A stretch of DNA of 64,000 bases, taken from contig CM037874.1 in the NCBI GenBank assembly GCA_021292105.1, positions 58,940,539 to 59,004,538 of the forward strand, written 5' to 3'. The notes beneath the pieces were generated by a model. It made no database searches. It saw only the letters and a list, made by a program, of their open reading frames with translations, and was not told where the DNA came from. Both the position numbers and the translations under genes were made by a program. This stretch comes from Anadara kagoshimensis. Lineage: Eukaryota > Mollusca > Bivalvia > Arcoida > Arcidae. Numbering within the stretch: position 1 is the first letter of the stretch; each line of letters starts with the position of its first letter. This document shows, in pieces, positions 23,501 to 34,140 of the stretch.

Positions 23501-24614
23501 TATAATGGCATGGTAGATTACAAGTACCAAGTAGGGGTAAGCTGCTGCCATTGTATGCAGTTAAGGTGCGTACTGTTTTCTTTAAGGGGCCTGTGAACTC
23601 AAGTGTATCAAGTATGTGTTTCGGTAAAATGTTTACCTGGGAGCCAGTGTCAAGTTTAAACTTGACGGGTTTTTTACATACATTAAAAGTTACAAAGGCT
23701 TGATTATTACAATATCTATCACTACAGTTAAAGTCACTAATAGAGTCTATAAAGAAGTCTTCTTCTTGAGCTGTGTCTGTGATATTAAGTTCGTGAACGA
23801 TTGGCCTTGGAATTGAAGTACTTGAACTGGATCGGCACACTTTAGCGAAATGATTCCATTTTTTACACTTGTTGCATTGTTTTCCCTTCGCAGGGCACTG
23901 ATCGCGTTTGGTGTGGGAACCACCACAGTTTAAACAATGTTTGTTATATTTGTTATATTTATCACCACTGTGATCGATTCTTTCCGGATGTTGATTTCTC
24001 ACTTGGTTGCCGCGATTGTGTATCCGTCTCCGTGGCTTGATTTCATGAACAACTGATCCTTGACCTTGACCTTCGAGATTGTTCATTTCCTTTAATTGTC
24101 CTTGTGAGTATTCAAAAGCTTGTGCGATTTGTATTGCTTTTTCCAATGTCAAAGTGTCACCTTCATTGATGAGTTTTTCCTTCACTTTTGGCGAGTTTGT
24201 ACCAAAAATAAGGCTATCACGTATCATCTCGTCGTTGTCCTTGAAATTACAATCTTTGGCTATCAGCTTTAAACGTGTGATGTATTGCTCAACGTTCTCG
24301 GTGCCTTGTGTTTCATGTCGAAATTTACACCTGGCGAGAAGTGAATTTTGTTTTGGTTGGACGAATGCCAAAAATTTGTCGAAGTGCACAGAAAGCTTTT
24401 TCCCATCTGCTTCGCTCAAATTCCAAGTATTGAAGATATCTCGTCCTCTCTCGCCAACCCACAAAAGTAAATATGTAATTTTTACCGTTTCCTCTTTCTC
24501 CACAAGAGGGCCATTGAAAATTAACTCCACGTGTTGGCGGAATTTTTTCCACGTGTCGATCAAGTTTGTCGAGTCCCAGTTCATTTGGGGTTGCGGTACA
24601 CCGTTTAAATCCAT
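20550..24614 (-). CDS. Gag-Pol polyprotein of the Ty3/gypsy element (intact, 1354 residues)
   Basis: One uninterrupted frame from ATG at 24614. Gag occupies roughly residues 1-260 and ends in two zinc knuckles, one irregular (C227, C-x2-C-x3-H-x5-C) and one canonical (C-x2-C-x4-H-x4-C). The aspartic protease has its D-T-G at residue 322. Reverse transcriptase shows KLDVRSGYW and LPFGL and has I-V-D-D (610-613) where Y-x-D-D is usual. RNase H shows VDASKYGLGA, an EKE motif and TDHKPL. Integrase has an H-x-x-H zinc head before C-x2-C, and catalytic D1041, D1094 and E1130 (35 residues between the last two, the D,D35E pattern). No chromodomain and no envelope frame. The absence of stops fits recent activity. 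Gag and Pol share one frame, so no frameshift signal is needed. Confidence 0.97.
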   Translation of the reverse strand: MDLNGVPQPQMNWDSTNLIDTWKKFRQHVELIFNGPLVEKEETVKITYLLLWVGERGRDIFNTWNLSEADGKKLSVHFDKFLAFVQPKQNSLLARCKFRHETQGTENVEQYITRLKLIAKDCNFKDNDEMIRDSLIFGTNSPKVKEKLINEGDTLTLEKAIQIAQAFEYSQGQLKEMNNLEGQGQGSVVHEIKPRRRIHNRGNQVRNQHPERIDHSGDKYNKYNKHCLNCGGSHTKRDQCPAKGKQCNKCKKWNHFAKVCRSSSSTSIPRPIVHELNITDTAQEEDFFIDSISDFNCSDRYCNNQAFVTFNVCKKPVKFKLDTGSQVNILPKHILDTLEFTGPLKKTVRTLTAYNGSSLPLLGTCNLPCHYRKDSNVEFYCVDTTSPPILGMKSCLDFELIKLVYSAELSCKAKPPSTNQVPSPMSRSSVLDEYSDIFQGIGLITGEATIHVDPNCTPKVHPPRRIPVALRDRLKGELDRMEESDIICKVDSPTPWVNSLVVVEKPNHKLRVCLDPKDLNVAIQRPHYPMKTLEDVLPQLSGAMYFTKLDVRSGYWAISLTEQSSYLTTFNTPYGRYRYKRLPFGLNCSQDIFQSKMDECYSGLDGVVAIVDDILVYGSTREQHDTNLRKVLDRSRVRGMKLNKDKLEVGVTEVTYFGHVLTSSGLKADPSKVTAILDMPPPTNKVELQTVLGMVNYLSKFAPNLAEVTKPLRSLLNKDVEFSWDTPQVDAFQKVKEILTRSPGPVLAYYDPKKDVVLQVDASKYGLGAVLLQDNKPVAYASKSLTPSEVNYAQIEKEMYGIVFGCSRFHQYIYGRRVKVETDHKPLVSIMKKSLLDAPARLQRMILKLQCYNLEVVHLPGKSIPVADTLSRRFVSDTCPELSESLDAQVHMVMTSLPISDNKMHSIEQESLSDPQFQLLKSVILDGWPDTRNECPPNLMEFWNHRDELTVVGDLILKGNKIVIPKALRSSMLERLHVGHMGVEKTLSRGRDCLFWPKMSSDITNLVLNCSVCLERRNNNAKEPLEPHKVPEYPWQIVATDLFMWNNANYVLVVDYYSLFFEVHKLGNTTSDSVINKLKDTFCRHGIPETVVSDNGPQYSSKEFTNFSKKWDFKHNTSSPHYPQSNGLAERTVQTVKRMFSKCKTDGTDPHIALLEYRTTPLHAGYTPSQLLMNRKLRSFLPTTTEQLQFNKPEHTEVHIKLCSKQAYQKRYFDERSKTLKPLEVGDPVRVRQGDGLWKPAVVSEKHPESAGKSYIVKTANGGVYRRNRRDLIKTNENIPPIPSDDDMLAPSPSVSPSLIAESKQLDHTADVDTPPSPHVCTNSNTSVPKPESSTSPYVTRSGRTVKQKVIKSM

Positions 24615-24645
24615 TGTATGATGTTCCCGTTAACATCTGACACCA

Positions 24646-24891
24646 TGTAATGTTATGTTGTGTGTAGGTAATACACAATAAGAATGACAAAGAACGACTG
24701 CTTCAGTGTTCAACATGTATTTCAGACATCGTGGTAACGCTGCAAGCGTACACTAAAAATATCACGTGTTACACATACAATAAGTAATGACGTCACGATA
24801 TTGAGTGCTCTATTGAACCTCGTTGATAACCTCGTTCCCAGTATACATGCTGTTACTATAATGTCTATATAATAAAGTCAATAATGTTACA
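24646..24891 (-). repeat. 5' LTR (promoter LTR) of the gypsy element
   Basis: 246 bp. Contains the CRE palindrome TGACGTCA (24788-24795) and an intact E-box CACGTG (24763-24768) that the 3' LTR lacks. On the minus strand a TATATAGA word lies near the U3 start. These are motif matches only. Confidence 0.93.
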
Positions 24892-24984
24892 GTTTCTGTA
24901 TCTAAAATTATTTTAGATACATGTATATTTGATGTTCAACAGTTCCATGTTTCGATTATTCTCAATTTTGATTAAACACGCGGC

Positions 24985-25125
24985 GGGTGTAGAAACCTTA
25001 ACAGCAGAAGCTTCACTCTCCGGAGCACCTGGTCTCAGGTGAACTTCCAGGATGGAAGTTGACGCGTTGAGGTTAATTTCACAGTTTTATGATTGTGTTT
25101 TGGACATGGATTGGTAGGTTTTTTT
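24985..25125 (+). repeat. dispersed repeat family D, plus copy
   Basis: Shows CACGCGGCGGGTGTAG, CTCCGGAGCACC and GGATGGAAGTTGACG, then the ATTGTGTTTTGGACATGGATTGG tail, in the same order as at 53074-53402. Confidence 0.55.
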
Positions 25126-25542
25126 AATTGTCTTGCGGTCACCAGTGATAACATACCAAGTTGACCCATACCAATGCGGAAGATAAACAAGAATAAGTAA
25201 CAGGCGTAATATTTTGTAAGTGTAAAAACTGCAATGATCGTTTAAATATGGATAGTTTCGATTTTGATAGAAAGGGTTATTGTAGGAATAGGACACTAAA
25301 AAGGTATTTTTCGGAAATGATAAGAGATTAAAAAACTAACATTGTGGATAATGAGTTAATTGTTACTTAAGAGTCCATCACTATTATTGCCACATGTATT
25401 TTTGTTGAGCAAGTGTAAAACATGTACATTCACATTATTACAACCTGGGATTGAAAGGTTTCCTACGTTGACAATTTTAACATTACATCCACATGATTAA
25501 GCAACGCCAAGTACTCTTATCTAATCAAATATTTACGAGTAG
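25126..25542. other. non-coding stretch, nothing recognised
   Basis: AT-rich sequence between a family-D copy and a SINE. The minus-strand frame at 25087-25296 has no recognisable motif. Confidence 0.4.
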
Positions 25543-25872
25543 AACTGAGTTATGGTGTTTAGCGTCCCAGTCAAGAATTTTTCACTTATATCAAAATGTC
25601 ACCAATTATATGGGAAAGTGCAGAAATTTTGCCTTGCGTTGCACTGATGACATAATACATCAAAGTTCTTTATCTCGTCAGCCAAGCCTCCCGTGACATG
25701 GAACCTCGTTTATTTTAAGTTCCCATCGGAAAGAAATGCGACTTTTATTACGTACAACCGAATGAATAGTCCCTACCCAATTACAAGTCTTGGGTTACAC
25801 CCGTTAGGGGTTCAAACCCACGACATCCCACTTACAGAGCGGGCACTCTACCTAACTGAGCTACCGGCAGTG
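25543..25872 (-). mobile_element. tRNA-headed SINE, family A, copy 3
   Basis: Full-length: tail GTTATGGTGTTTAGCGTCCC at the left and the tRNA-like head, inverted, at the right (GGGGTTCAAACCC...CTACCTAACTGAGCTACCGG). Confidence 0.75.
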
Positions 25873-25954
25873 GTAAATTTACGAGAAGAGGGCGGTGGAG
25901 TATCCGTGTCTTACGACATAGTCAATATTCGCTCCATTATATTGATCATTACAG

Positions 25955-26222
25955 TATGCCGCTTCGCATTTGGGAGGTCGTAGGTTCGAATCTCTTTTTG
26001 CGATTGACCAAGAATTGAAAATGGCAATCGGCATTTCGAAATGAAAGTCAAGCGGTCTTTCGAAGATACCCGATGCCCAGTGTCATGATAGGCGCGTCGC
26101 TTAAAACAACCCTCCCTGGACATTGCCCTGAACGTTCTGTAAAAAATTCTGCCATTTCACCTATAGCTGGTGACGGCTAAATACAAGTGAGTGAAACATC
26201 CTTGACTGGGACATGAAACTTT
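25955..26222 (+). mobile_element. tRNA-headed SINE, family A, copy 4 (head truncated)
   Basis: Runs from the B-box region (GGAGGTCGTAGGTTCGAAT) through the body to the tail (GAAACATCCTTGACTGGGACATGAAAC). It faces copy 3 head to head, about 80 bp away. Confidence 0.7.
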
Positions 26223-28243
26223 ATTTAATCAGTTAATCTACACGTTTAAGGCCGTCAGTTCAATGGTAGTGGGGGAAACCGGAAAAGCCCCCCTCCCAAA
26301 AAAAGAAATACATTAAAAAAATTAAAAAAAAAACAACCACACACTTTCGGCAAGCGAACTTTCTTACACCGGGATCTACCGGAATCTGATTCTAATCTCG
26401 GCGGTGGGAGACACTTAGACTATAATCTGTAAGCATGCACTTTTGTTCACCCAAACACCTGTAAACTAATGTCTGTGACAAGAAAGCAATGGTTGTATAA
26501 TGAGTTTTGCAAAGCCAATGTGGCTATTACCTGCTATTTCTTCTGATCACAAGAAAACAAGACGCAATATTTTATCACACGAAAGAATGGGTTATACATC
26601 TTTGATTTTATATAACGATTCACAAAATAAGAAAGTATTATAAATATCGTAAACATGGATTTATTCAATCAAATCTATAAATTATTATTAACACATTTTA
26701 AAATAAATAAAACATACAATATATAAGTTATATAATAAATAGTGTTGAGATATTATTGCATAATTCAAAATTTGTATCATTATAATAAATAAATATGAAA
26801 AAAATGTAAAAAGGTAAAACAGATTCGACATTCAATTCTCTAAATAAATAAAAATTCAAAATACATAAATGTAATGTTTACATTTTCTTTTACAAAGTCA
26901 AAAAGTATCAACACACACACACACCCACACACACACACACACACACACGAACATTCAATGACCGTGAAAGTAAATTGAAAACTGAATATTTTATTTAGAA
27001 TTTGCACGGATTTAAAGATAATAAATTACTGTAATTGCACATTTTAGGACATTGTACAAAAGTTTTCTACTTATTACAAACATGTACATTAACATGACCT
27101 ATATTACATATTATAATCTCTAGTTTTCATTTTGTTACAATCGGGTAGATTTTTTTAAGAAAAAAATATTTATAGAATTATCACAATTAAAGTTGATTTT
27201 GTCCTGGAGTCGATATCTTAAGAATGTAAAATCATGAATGTGACCGTTAACGTTAAATTGTCTACGTGTAAACCAAGAATAATACTTTTATTTACAATAT
27301 TGAATCGAAAATTTGTGTCCAGTCCGATTTCAAACCGTGATAATTTTCCCAACTTTATGTACTAACTACTTCTATATATTGCTACATGAACATGTACAGT
27401 TGCAGTATTCCCGGCTAATTATATTTATGAATTGAATTAAATATTTTAATTTTAAGTGCATGTATAAATTCTGTTTTAAATGGATGATCTATAATTTGCA
27501 TTTGTTTTGATATTATTCGAGGGAGTTAATAGAATTCATTTGTCAAATGAATTCTATTTACTCCCTAATTGTGTTTTGATTTGGAATATAATTACCAACA
27601 ATAAATAAATAAATATATATTATATATAAATAAATAAAAGTCTTAAACGAAAAGATAAACAAACTAAAGATAGTTTCCAGATGTGATAATACGCAAACAT
27701 AGCAATGGTTTCGAGTTCGCTGTTTCGAGCAGTAAATCATATTGAATATATATATATATATATTATGTTAGTTTTTAAGTTTGTTCATGAGTGTTTTATA
27801 AAATGAAATAATTGTAAATCTAAACGACACAAATTGGAAAAACGGCTACAGTGCTGCATGTACAAAAATCACGTCTTGTCACGCCTTTTTCTTATATACA
27901 AATAAACTGGTCTTATACATTTCCATCGCATTCTACACAATCTACATATTTATATATTTTAATCATTATATTAATATTTTGTTTCCTGTACATTACGACA
28001 TTATCATATAAATATATTTACCTTTACAAGTATCTACAAGAGATGAAAGGATAAATGTAATAAATTACAACATGCTATTTTGGATCAAAACAACGTATCA
28101 GATAAATGGTTAGAACGGGCCAATACATCAAGATGGCAATGACATCATTCAATACAAAATATATACACGCGTTCTTTTGGAGGTAATGCTTCAGCCATCT
28201 TCTTAGAATTTAAAGGTCACATTTAATATCAGGTGAATCTAAA
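26223..28243. other. AT-rich intergenic region downstream of the IL-17-like gene
   Basis: Contains a (CA)n run (about 26912-26948), a TA run (about 27747-27762) and an inverted pair AATAGAATTCATTTG/CAAATGAATTCTATT around 27530-27560. The part next to 28243 is probably the 3' untranslated region of the IL-17-like gene; an ATTAAA variant poly(A) signal on the minus strand lies near 28218. No coding frame recognised. Confidence 0.4.
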
Positions 28244-28762
28244 TTAAGCAGATGTTGAACAGGGACGCAGCGGAACGCAAGCAACTGCTACTAACACCGT
28301 AGAATCTACATACCGGTGGCCAGTACTCCGGCATTTAATTTTAACATAAATGGACCGGTAAACCCTTCGGCATTCGAACCCTGAACCGACTGTGGAGGAG
28401 CAATCACACACTGCCTCATATATAAGCTGTGGCTTTCTATTCATATCGATATTAGGTTGGTATGTCCACGGACAATAAGCAGCCTGACTTATGTCAACAC
28501 CATCGCAATATTCTAGTTCGACTCCGGTACATATTCTCTGGTTTGATACAGGGTTTGTCAACTGACTTCTTTTAAATCGGCTTTGTGTTGATGTCTCGTT
28601 GTTCAACGCGTGTTCATTTGTTTCATTCAAATATTCACTACCACGTGTTTGATTTCCTGTCTGAGCCATTACAGATGCTGCATTGTTAATTTTGACTTCA
28701 CGAGACAATAAACAAATAGCTATTGCCAACATATTACCTACAGTTCTCAGTATACCGTTCAT
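28244..28762 (-). CDS. IL-17-like secreted cytokine, single exon
   Basis: 172 residues. The ATG at 28762 is chosen because it follows the TATA box by about 50 bp and starts a signal-peptide-like stretch (MNGILRTVGNMLAIAICLLS). A longer in-frame reading to 28801 has no ATG. A furin-type RFKR site lies just before the cysteine-rich half. That half shows the hallmarks of the IL-17 cystine-knot family: C...YC, the CPWTY motif, D-x-N-R-x-P, EAVCDC, then a C in the next strand, and the closing VAVACVPLRPC. IL-17 ligands are dimeric secreted cytokines acting through IL-17 receptors; bivalves have many copies and use them in immune responses (family knowledge). Function here is inferred. No intron is needed to read the whole protein. 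Confidence 0.88.
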   Translation of the reverse strand: MNGILRTVGNMLAIAICLLSREVKINNAASVMAQTGNQTRGSEYLNETNEHALNNETSTQSRFKRSQLTNPVSNQRICTGVELEYCDGVDISQAAYCPWTYQPNIDMNRKPQLIYEAVCDCSSTVGSGFECRRVYRSIYVKIKCRSTGHRYVDSTVLVAVACVPLRPCSTSA

Positions 28763-28809
28763 GTTGATAATTCTACTGTGTATAAATGTCTTTGTTTCCA
28801 AAATAAGGG

Positions 28810-28819
28810 TTATATATAA
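28810..28819 (-). promoter_or_regulatory. TATA box of the IL-17-like gene
   Basis: Minus strand reads CTTATATATAACC. A start of transcription 25-30 bp downstream would lie near 28785, just before the ATG at 28762. Confidence 0.6.
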
Positions 28820-28829
28820 GGACAGTTAC

Positions 28830-29651
28830 AAAATACCTCATTTCCAAATTTAGACTTTATTCAGAAATTTTACATTATTGGTAGGTTTTCCGAGCCTTCT
28901 CTTCCGTCGGAATGTTGTAAATAAAACAGGGGTTTTCAAAATTTATCTTATCTTCAATTATTATTTGACCAATCTCTGAAGTTTCATTAGAGTAATTTGC
29001 AGAAACAGCAGGTGAACCAACGTATCTACATTTTAACAAGTAATCTGTCGTTATATTCTGTTAAAATTTATCTTCACCAATATCTGAAATTTTAGAGTAA
29101 TATTTGCAGAAACAATAGGTGAACCAACGAATCTACATTTTAACAGGTACCCTGTCGATATGTCTTGATATCGCGGTCGTGTCCAAAGAGTTTAAACAGA
29201 ATTTTAACTGGTAACCTGCTGCGTCTATAGGTATTGCGAGAGTATCAAAATTTTGGAATTATAAAATTTATGTATGTACCAATGCTATATTCTGAGACTT
29301 AATGATAAAATACCCCTGTCAGAACATTGACGTATACATGCACGTAATTCCGTGACATTTGTGTGGGAGATTCACCTATGGAACAAAATAACTTAACTGA
29401 AAATAATGAAAAAGGTGTTTTTGTTTTTATTTATTTTTTATTTATTTTTTTTTATTTTTTTTTAAAATATCCATGACATAAAGGTGAACACATGTTTTGC
29501 AATGTGTTACGGTAATATTTAACAAACATTTCAAACATCCAGATTAGAGCGACATTTTAGCCTCTACATTAATAAACAACATTATTTGATCTGGAAAAGC
29601 GGGCGATTTTTTCCCATTAAAACGCTAATTCATTAAAATTGTAATTTTGTA

Positions 29652-29699
<48 letters not shown>

Positions 29700-30339
29700 T
29701 ACACAGTGCATATACATTTCAATTGAACGTGTATTGTTTGCGTTCTTGTTATTTTATTGTTACCGAGTTCACGATTTTGTCTTTTTATTCAACAAACGTT
29801 TTATAAGTTTTCTGTTTTTAAATACTTTTTTTTATCTTGCCTCTGTCTTATCCGTCTCTAACTTCGAAATTAACCTGTTGTCAGTAGCATATTATTGTCT
29901 ACAAAACGCAACTAAAAGCATTAATGCAGAAACAAAAATCTTAACATAATTGTTGTTGGAGTGTATAAAATATAATTATCACTTGTTATTTACTTGTTAT
30001 TTAGCATAAAAAATCGTTATTTATTTTTTTCTAACCATTGTCTTCGTTATCGGTCAGATTAATCTGAAGCCTCTTTCAATCTAATGCAGGATATGGCTGT
30101 TTATGCATATGTTATACTTTGCCATTAGTTACCGTAACACAGATATGCTCGGATAGAGATGTTTTTCCTCCCAAGCACGAAAGGTATAAAGTGCACATTT
30201 CCGGCTTAGATTGTATCTTAACTCCAAGGTTCGAACCCACTAATTGCAAATCATAGTGTGTAAAAGCATTTTTTTTTAACTGAAGGTTGGTGGTTTCTTC
30301 CACCGTCCCTAAACTGGAGAGTGCAATATTGTTAATAGT
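28830..30339. other. upstream region of the IL-17-like gene; direct repeat and microsatellite
   Basis: A roughly 100-bp direct repeat is visible at about 28970-29050 and 29075-29155 (CAGAAACA-AGGTGAACCAACG-TCTACATTTTAACA). A CT/CA compound microsatellite is at about 29656-29703. No gene seen. Confidence 0.5.
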
Positions 30340-31045
30340 TGTCATGTGCTGTTTTTGAATGCATTATTTTAATAGAAATTCAAAAGCCCTGACTTTTGAA
30401 TTTTAATTAAAAGGAGCATTAATTTGGCTTTAAAGAAAATTAAATTAAATTTATAAAAAGTTTTTATAGCTTTTAAAGATAAAATTTGATAATAATTCTG
30501 AAAATATCTTTATTTTTACATTAATTAGAAATAAAGGAAAATAAATATTAAATCATTCTTTTTGAAAATTACAGTGTCAGCACATGACAATAAAACATTA
30601 TACACCCGGTAGTAATTATTTATATCCAGATTGATGGATAATATTTTAGTTTACAAAGATTTTACTTTGTGAGCAATCGGAAATAGTCTTACATTACTTG
30701 CGGGGAACATTTTCTATGATTTAGAACATGACCCCTAGCAGTTCCACGTCAGCTTAGTGGACACACAAACACGGTCCTCTAGCCTGAGGTAGGAAACATT
30801 GTCAAAATTAGTTTTTATATATCTTTCCATTGTTGAAAAAAACAGAAACGTGGCATTTTTTCTCACAGGTAATCGGTCCGAACACCATCCTGACCGATGA
30901 CCATTGGTCAGTTTACTTTTAGGGAACTTTTGGTTACGCCCTCAACAAGGGGGTATAAAATATGCTGACTTCCTAAGTTTGGTCACTTTTATGACCAGAA
31001 TAAAGACAGAAAACTTTTAAGTATTGTCTAAATTCGTCATTTTAG
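30340..31045 (+). repeat. LTR-like copy 1
   Basis: Begins TGTCATGTGCTG; an inverted CAGCACATGACA at 30578-30589 closes a 250-bp block inside it. Further on come a TATAAAA box (about 30955) and AATAAA (about 31000). The copy ends TTTAG at 31045, one base before copy 2 starts. Confidence 0.85.
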
Positions 31046-31046
31046 C

Positions 31047-32987
31047 TGTCATGTGCTGTTTTTGAATGCATTATTTTAATAGAAATTCAAAAGCCCTGAC
31101 TTTTGAATTTTAATTAAAAGGAGCATTAATTTGGCTTTAAAGAAAATTAAATTAAATTTATAAAAAGTTTTTATAGCTTTTAAAGATAAAATTTGATAAT
31201 AATTCTGAAAATATCTTTATTTTTACATTAATTAGAAATAAAGGAAAATAAATATTAAATCATTCTTTTTGAAAATTACAGTGTCAGCACATGACAATAA
31301 AACATTATACACCCGGTAGTAATTATTTATATCCAGATTGATGGATAATATTTTAGTTTACAAAGATTTTACTTTGTGAGCAATCGGAAATAGTCTTACA
31401 TTACTTGCGGGGAACATTTTCTATGATTTAGAACATGACCCCTAGCAGTTCCACGTCAGCTTAGTGGACACACAAACACGGTCCTCTAGCCTGAGGTAGG
31501 AAACATTGTCAAAATTAGTTTTTATATATCTTTCCATTGTTGAAAAAAAACAGAAACGTGGCATTTTTCTCACAAGTAATCGGTCCGAACACCATCCTGA
31601 CCGATGACCATTGGTCAGTTTACTTTTAGGGAACTTTTGGTTACGCCCTCAACAAGGGTATAAAATATGCTGACTTCCTAAGTTTGGTCACTTTTATGAC
31701 CAGAATAAAGACAGAAAACTTTTAAGTATTGTCTAAATTCGTCATTTTTAGGTAAGTCACATATTATTACATTAATCGCATCTTGTCAGACTTTTAAACT
31801 TTTATTCATTAATTATTATTTTAAAAATTATGTTTATTTTGTAATTTTGCTAACTTTTATTATTTCTGATCAGTGAAGTATTTGCACTATGTTTTACGGT
31901 CATATTTTTTATAGAGCTTTTACATTTTTATAACAAGTCCATACAGCAATTTTTGGTTTTTGAAACGACCCTTTTCGGAACTCTTTTATATTGAAAACAA
32001 GAAAATTGTTATATCCTGTTTTGAAGCGGCAGTTTCAGCAGCACCAAAAATGGCTAAAATTTTAGATTTAAAGTTAATTTCAGATCAGGTAAAGCTGCTA
32101 ATATTTAAATCAATCAGTCTGTACTTGATCCTTTTAGTCGTTTGCATGTGACATGCATTCTCAATGCAGATCTATCAATCGACATCATGCTATTGATAAG
32201 TTTGGGGGGCGGCTCAAAATTATACTAAGAAACTGGGAAAATTCAAAGAGATTAAGGCAATTTGGATAAAGTTTTAATTGTTATTTATTTCCCAAATGAT
32301 GAAGTTTAACTTGAGATTAAGTTATCTTTCACATATACTTTAATCTATAAGTTCTCATGGCTGTGCATTATGTGCATGTTGCACAATGTACAGTTGCCAT
32401 TATATTTTATACAAGTACAGACTGAACTTTACTAAAGTAATCATGTTAAATTAATATATTGTTTGGTTGTTTACAAAGACATTTTGTCATCTTATAATTG
32501 TGAAAGAGTTCCGATGTTCAAGAGTAATTCACATCCTTATGAAATTCCAATTCATCATATTTTTGCATTTATTCATAAATATTTAAAGCAAACTATAAAT
32601 TTAGATAAAAATAAATAAACCCAATTTCATATATGTATATATTTCAATATACATTTTATCTCATTATTTGAAATGATGCTCAAGGACTTTATAGTATTTT
32701 TATTATAGATTATTTGTGTAATATGACCAATGACTTCATTTCATAAATGTCCATGTACTTCCGGTGCACATGCACTCAAGTGTTTTGAGTGGCATTAGTG
32801 CTTTGATTTTTGTCATTATATGTATATTGTAAAACACTTTTATGACCAGAATAAAGACAGAAAACTTTTAAGTATTGTCTAAATTCGTCATTTTTAGGTA
32901 AGACCACATTACCAGCTACCAGCTAATTCCCCTACATTAACTCATCACGAGATTAACTTAATACTACAAAGAGTAAAAAGGTTACTG
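31047..32987 (+). repeat. left arm of the large inverted repeat
   Basis: 1941 bp; includes LTR-like copy 2 (31047-31744), about 1.09 kb of non-coding leader, and a second copy of the LTR tail (about 32835-32901). Both LTR tails end CGTCATTTTTAGGTAAG. A 63-codon frame at 31960-32151 lacks an ATG and is not considered a gene. Confidence 0.9.
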
Positions 32988-33047
32988 GTGGAGTAATCCA
33001 AAACCCGGTTCATACTGGAAAGAATATTAAGATCAAGAAAAATCAAC

Positions 33048-34039
33048 ATGGCTCCTCCACACAACTCAGCTTTGGCCTCTAATTCTGAAGGTGAGGAAAA
33101 CCAACAGAATGATATGGTGACGCCACCACCACCATCCCCAGCATCTACCGTATGCAGAACAGTGCCCATCCAGTTGGAAAAATATGATGGGAAAACATCA
33201 GCAATTTCATGGTGGGTACTGTTTGTTGCTTTTATACAACATTACAATATCCCTGACATAAAAGCAATCAACAACGTTTTCCCGTTTTATACCACGGAGC
33301 GAGTTCAATTGTGGTTTCATGGGCTCCATGAACAGTTTAAAACCTCTATGGAACAATTCAAAAACCAGTTTTTGGCAAGGTTTCAGGATGAAGCTGGCTA
33401 TTCCACAAATTTTTGGAGACAAAACAACAAGCAAATGAAACCGTGGAGGATTTTTTCTTCAAAATAGAACGATCGATAATGGGACGAAATATCCCTGAGG
33501 ACATGTTAATTGCAGTCATCATAAGAAATTTAAAAACCGAAATTCAGCAAATTGTGAACCCGCAATCTCCAAAAACATTTAATGCCTTGAGACTTGCAGC
33601 AATCAAGGCTGAAGAGACAATTAATCTTAAGCAGTCGTCAAAATCTAGCATGTATCCCATTGAAACTGCGATTATTGAAACGAAGCTAGACGCAAAATTG
33701 GATTCATTCATGCAGTCGGTACAAAATCAAATAGCGGCAATAAACATTAGCAACAGGAAGGATAGCTGCATGACACCACAACCACCACAACAACAAAATT
33801 TCCCTCAACAACAATGGAGACCAAAACCAAGGCCATCACAACCAGTACAGCATCAAGGAAACACCACCTTTATGACTACATCACCAAGAGGAGAATGCCG
33901 TGGCTGTAATGGTAAGTATTGCAATTATGGTCCTAATTGTCATGGTAGAGGTCGAATATGTACATATTGTGGTAAGCAAAATCATATTGAACCAGCTTGT
34001 TTCCGTAAAAAGATAGAGAATGGTAAATTTTATCAATAG
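33048..34039 (+). pseudogene. gag of the palindromic gypsy element (frameshifted)
   Basis: Two overlapping frames, 33048-33467 and 33413-34039, together make one Gag-like protein, so a frameshift lies near 33413-33467. The C-terminal end has a zinc knuckle CTYCGKQNHIEPAC (C-x2-C-x4-H-x4-C) after a Pro/Gln-rich linker. Gag packages the element's RNA. Non-functional as read. Confidence 0.8.
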
Positions 34040-34140
34040 GATAAGGCGCCTGTCCAAGGGCAACAGTCATTGGATGGGCATAGAGGTAAAATTCCCCAGG
34101 TCAATTTCACACAGGAAACCACAAGAATACCACTCCAGTA

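Larger units (their letters stand above)
20112..24891 (-). mobile_element. complete, young Ty3/gypsy LTR retrotransposon
   Basis: 4780 bp between 5-bp target duplications GTTTC (20107-20111 and 24892-24896). Because the coding strand is minus, the 5' LTR is at the right (24646-24891) and the 3' LTR at the left (20112-20356). Just inside the 5' LTR, the minus strand reads TGGTGTCAGATG, a primer-binding site that would pair with a tRNA ending ...TGACACCA (a leucine tRNA is the likely primer, from general knowledge). Just inside the 3' LTR, GAGAAGGGAGA is the polypurine tract. The LTRs differ by one substitution and one indel. All parts needed for autonomous movement are present. Confidence 0.95.

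Noticed and set aside
24079..24621. 180-codon plus-strand frame opposite gag
   Set aside because: Shadow of the intact Gag-Pol frame on the minus strand; no motif.
28763..28801. N-terminal extension of the IL-17-like frame by 13 codons
   Set aside because: Has no ATG, and the predicted transcription start from the TATA box lies within it.
31960..32151. 63-codon frame, also present inverted at 37511-37702
   Set aside because: Begins at TTG, has no recognisable motif, and its duplication is explained by the inverted arms.
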